Source: Sva-07 sp964592115
GTDB lineage: Bacteria > Actinomycetota > Acidimicrobiia > Acidimicrobiales > Ilumatobacteraceae
Assembly (NCBI GenBank): GCA_964592115.1
Contig: CAZQCP010000158.1
Span: forward strand, 1 to 6,226
DNA: 6,226 nucleotides
Direction: 5' to 3'
Shown here: positions 4,163 through 6,226 of the stretch, piece by piece
Numbering within the stretch: position 1 is the first letter of the stretch
How the letters are laid out: each line of letters starts with the position of its first letter
Notes under the pieces: generated by a model
Databases searched by the model: none
Told to the model about the DNA's origin: nothing
What the model saw: only the letters and a program-made list of their open reading frames with translations
Program-made: the position numbers and the translations under genes

Positions 4163-6226
4163 GTCGTGGATGGTCCAGGTCACGGGATGCTCGGGGCGGT
4201 AGCTGCAGTAGGTGCCGGTGCGGATCGCGTGGGTGAGGTGGTTGCCGAGTGACGGGTGGAGCTTGTCGATCTGGCGCACGGCGGCGCGGATCCGATGGGT
4301 GACCGCCGAGCGGGCTCGCTCGGTGGTGCCCGCCGCCTGACGCGTCGCGCCACCGTGGCCGAGTGCCGCGCTGAGGTGGTCGATCAGCGCGTCGAGCTCG
4401 ACCTGGTGGCGGTAGGCGCGGGCGTAGTCGTTGTCGTGCTCGGCGTCGTCGATGTCGGCCTGCAGGTCGCGGATGCGCGCTTCGTACTGCCGCCGGGCCG
4501 TGGCGTCGATCACCTCGCCCGTCGACGCAGCCTGTACGCCGGCGTCGGCGAGGTCGAGGCAGTGAACCTCGCCGCCCGCGGCACCGACCAGGCCGACGAT
4601 GTCGACGAGGCCTTTCGACGTGCGCACGGTCACCGCTCGTCCACCGAAGTCGAACTCGTACACGTCGCCGAGTCGACGGATCGTCGCCGCGCCCACAGCC
4701 CCGTTGGCGCTCGTCGATGCCGGAAGCGCCGGGTATGTCACGGCGAGCTCGCCGAGGAGGCTGCGGATCACGTTGACCACGTGGTGCCGGGGGAGTGGGT
4801 CGACGTTCGTCGCCGGCAGCGGGATCAGCTCGAAGTCGGCTCCCGCCAGCGTCGTGATCGGGAGCGAGCGGGCGGTGGCAGCGAGCTGCTCCCAGCCCGG
4901 GTGACCAGCGCGGAACGCGAGCGCCGCGGCCGCGTCGGCAACGAGCCGTACGTTGGAGAGCGCGCCGCGGTCGAGCAACTCGTCGAGCAGTTCGGACACG
5001 CTGGCGCGGGCGGCGGGGAGGTCGCCGAGCAGCATCGATGCGTACGCGCGGGTGCGCAGATCGACGGCGATGGCGATCGGGTAGTCGAGCTCGCGGGCGA
5101 CCGCCAGCGCGGCCTCGCTGGCCTGCAATGCCTGTCGCGGATCGCGTCGAACGAGCAGCCAGGCGCGGACCGTCGCCGCCCAACTCCCGGTGAGCGGCGA
5201 AGCGCTCGCCGCCGCATCGTCGATGACCTGGTCGACGGCGTCGAGCGCGGCGGCGAGGTCACCGCCGTCGGCCGTGACGACGGCGCCCGCTGTGCGCTGC
5301 TCCTGCGCCAGCGCTGCCATGCCCAGCTGGCCAGCGATCCGGGCGCCGGCAGCGAAGGCTGTGCTCGCCCCGGCAAGATCGCCCCCAGCATTGCGCGCTT
5401 GTCCGAGGATGCGTTGGAGGAGCACCGCCACGATGTCGTCGTCGGCGTATCGGACGGCGAGCGGCTCGGCGATGTCGAGTGCCCGCTGGGGGTTGCCGGT
5501 GACGTATTCGGCGGTAGCGAGCACGACGAGTGCGTAGGCGGCACCGCGCGACTCCTCGTGAGGAAATCGCTCGAACAACCGCCGCAACAGGTCGACCACA
5601 TCGTCGGCATGCGCCTGGTGGACGACGGTCCACAGCGGCGCGGTGAGGCGATAGGCGCGCCGCGGATCGTCGTCATTGGCGAGGCACCACCGCATCGCTT
5701 CGGCGATGTCGTCGAACGATGCAACGACATCGCTCACGAGGCCGGATCGCCACGCCGTCTCGGCGTCGGACATGAGCGCGCGGGTCGAGGCGATCACGTA
5801 GTCCACGAAGCGGTCGGAGGTCCGTTCGAGCTCGCCACGCTCGCGCAGCCGATCGCGGGCGAACCGCCGGACGGTGTCGAGCAACCGGAGGTGCGTCGAG
5901 GTGCCGGCCGTGTCGGCCACGACGAGCGACGCGCTGATCAATTCATCGATCCGGTCATCGAAGTCGCCCGGGGTGGCGGTGACTGCTCGGGCGCTGCGCA
6001 GCAGGAACGGGCCGGAGAACACGGACAGTTCGGCGAGGAGCTGGCGGGCGCCCGGCGTCAACAGTTCGTACGACCAGCGGATCGTCTCCGTCACGCTGCG
6101 GTGCCGCGGATCACCGCGGAACGTCCGCCGGGTGAGCACGTCGACGCTGGCGTCGAGGCGTTCGACGATCTCGGCGATGGGCATCGTGCGCGTCCGGGCG
6201 GCGGCGATCTCGATCGCCAGCGGCAA
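4157..6226 (-). CDS. Large STAND/AAA ATPase regulator with TPR-like repeats, C-terminal 689 residues
   Basis: This is probably a cytoplasmic signal-responsive ATPase regulator of the kind found in actinobacterial LuxR/SARP or cyclase-linked proteins. The window opens inside the conserved LPLAIEIAAAR motif that ends the nucleotide-binding domain; its first codon is TTG for leucine, not a start. Next come RSVTETIRWSYELL (43-56) and LLAELSVFSGPFLL (63-76), the winged-helix part of the ATPase module, then RLLDTVRRFARDRL. Residues about 150-510 are helical repeats resembling TPRs, for example YVTGNPQRALDIAEPLA, NAGGDLAGASTAFAAGA, LLGDLPAARASVSELL. From about 520 a distinct C-terminal module begins: VYEFDFGGRAVTVRTSKGL, GEVHCLDLAD, a charged coiled-coil-like stretch (about 575-615), RSAVTHRIRAAVRQI and TGTYCSYRPEHPV near the end. 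Walker A and B motifs and any effector domain (HTH, SARP or cyclase) lie beyond the right edge. The ATPase/TPR call is firm; the signal and target are unknown. Confidence 0.82.
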   Translation of the reverse strand: MPLAIEIAAARTRTMPIAEIVERLDASVDVLTRRTFRGDPRHRSVTETIRWSYELLTPGARQLLAELSVFSGPFLLRSARAVTATPGDFDDRIDELISASLVVADTAGTSTHLRLLDTVRRFARDRLRERGELERTSDRFVDYVIASTRALMSDAETAWRSGLVSDVVASFDDIAEAMRWCLANDDDPRRAYRLTAPLWTVVHQAHADDVVDLLRRLFERFPHEESRGAAYALVVLATAEYVTGNPQRALDIAEPLAVRYADDDIVAVLLQRILGQARNAGGDLAGASTAFAAGARIAGQLGMAALAQEQRTAGAVVTADGGDLAAALDAVDQVIDDAAASASPLTGSWAATVRAWLLVRRDPRQALQASEAALAVARELDYPIAIAVDLRTRAYASMLLGDLPAARASVSELLDELLDRGALSNVRLVADAAAALAFRAGHPGWEQLAATARSLPITTLAGADFELIPLPATNVDPLPRHHVVNVIRSLLGELAVTYPALPASTSANGAVGAATIRRLGDVYEFDFGGRAVTVRTSKGLVDIVGLVGAAGGEVHCLDLADAGVQAASTGEVIDATARRQYEARIRDLQADIDDAEHDNDYARAYRHQVELDALIDHLSAALGHGGATRQAAGTTERARSAVTHRIRAAVRQIDKLHPSLGNHLTHAIRTGTYCSYRPEHPVTWTIHDE

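Noticed and set aside
4121..4252. Small plus-strand frame of 43 codons starting within the hairpin
   Set aside because: It lies in the hairpin and antisense to the regulator's conserved C-terminus, and has no clear ribosome binding site.
3018..5183. 721-codon minus-strand frame
   Set aside because: It overlaps folD and the regulator gene out of frame, is extremely Arg-rich, and has no recognisable domain; both true genes have clear family motifs in the other frame.
6224..6226. TTG at the right edge as a start for the regulator
   Set aside because: It is the leucine codon of the conserved LPLAIE motif inside the ATPase module; the real start lies beyond the window.
1..6226. Mobile element, CRISPR array, defence system or toxin-antitoxin pair
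   Set aside because: No transposase or integrase motif, no long direct or terminal repeats, no spaced repeat array and no small gene pair was seen; the STAND-type regulator has the make-up of a transcriptional or signalling regulator rather than a recognisable defence ATPase, although its N-terminus is not visible.

Overview
The window is very GC-rich, with GTG starts and strong GGAGG-type ribosome binding sites. The protein families point to a high-GC actinobacterium, and the flavour of the regulator and the FolD variant would fit Acidimicrobiia (an Ilumatobacter-like organism). That placement is my inference from sequence style only. A run of exactly 100 N (1828-1927) marks a scaffold join, so this is draft or metagenome-assembled DNA.

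All six recognisable genes lie on the minus strand, so transcription runs from high to low coordinates. In that order: (1) the C-terminal 689 residues of a large STAND-type ATPase/TPR regulator that enters from the right edge (4157-6226) and ends in a 13-bp hairpin overlapping its stop codon; (2) folD (3098-3976), the one-carbon folate enzyme, preceded by 180 bp of non-coding DNA; (3) a lipoprotein substrate-binding protein of the iron-siderophore/cobalamin class (1928-3003), cut by the gap just before its expected end; (4) the assembly gap; (5) two class I SAM-dependent methyltransferases, 10 bp apart (1004-1786 and 385-993); (6) the first 81 codons of a haem catalase (1-243), leaving by the left edge.

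The two methyltransferases are very probably co-transcribed. The binding protein could belong to the same transcription unit, but the gap hides the junction. FolD, the regulator and the catalase each have their own upstream region and look like independent units. There is no mobile element, CRISPR array, tRNA or rRNA in the window, and no stretch over 300 bp without a gene apart from what the gap may conceal. The gene content is mostly ordinary. The points worth a second look are the methyltransferase pair beside an orphan metal/cofactor-binding lipoprotein, a possible leaderless promoter with tandem heptamers in front of that lipoprotein, the T-less hairpin at 4119-4162, the divergent active-site motifs of FolD, and the conserved C-terminal module of the regulator.
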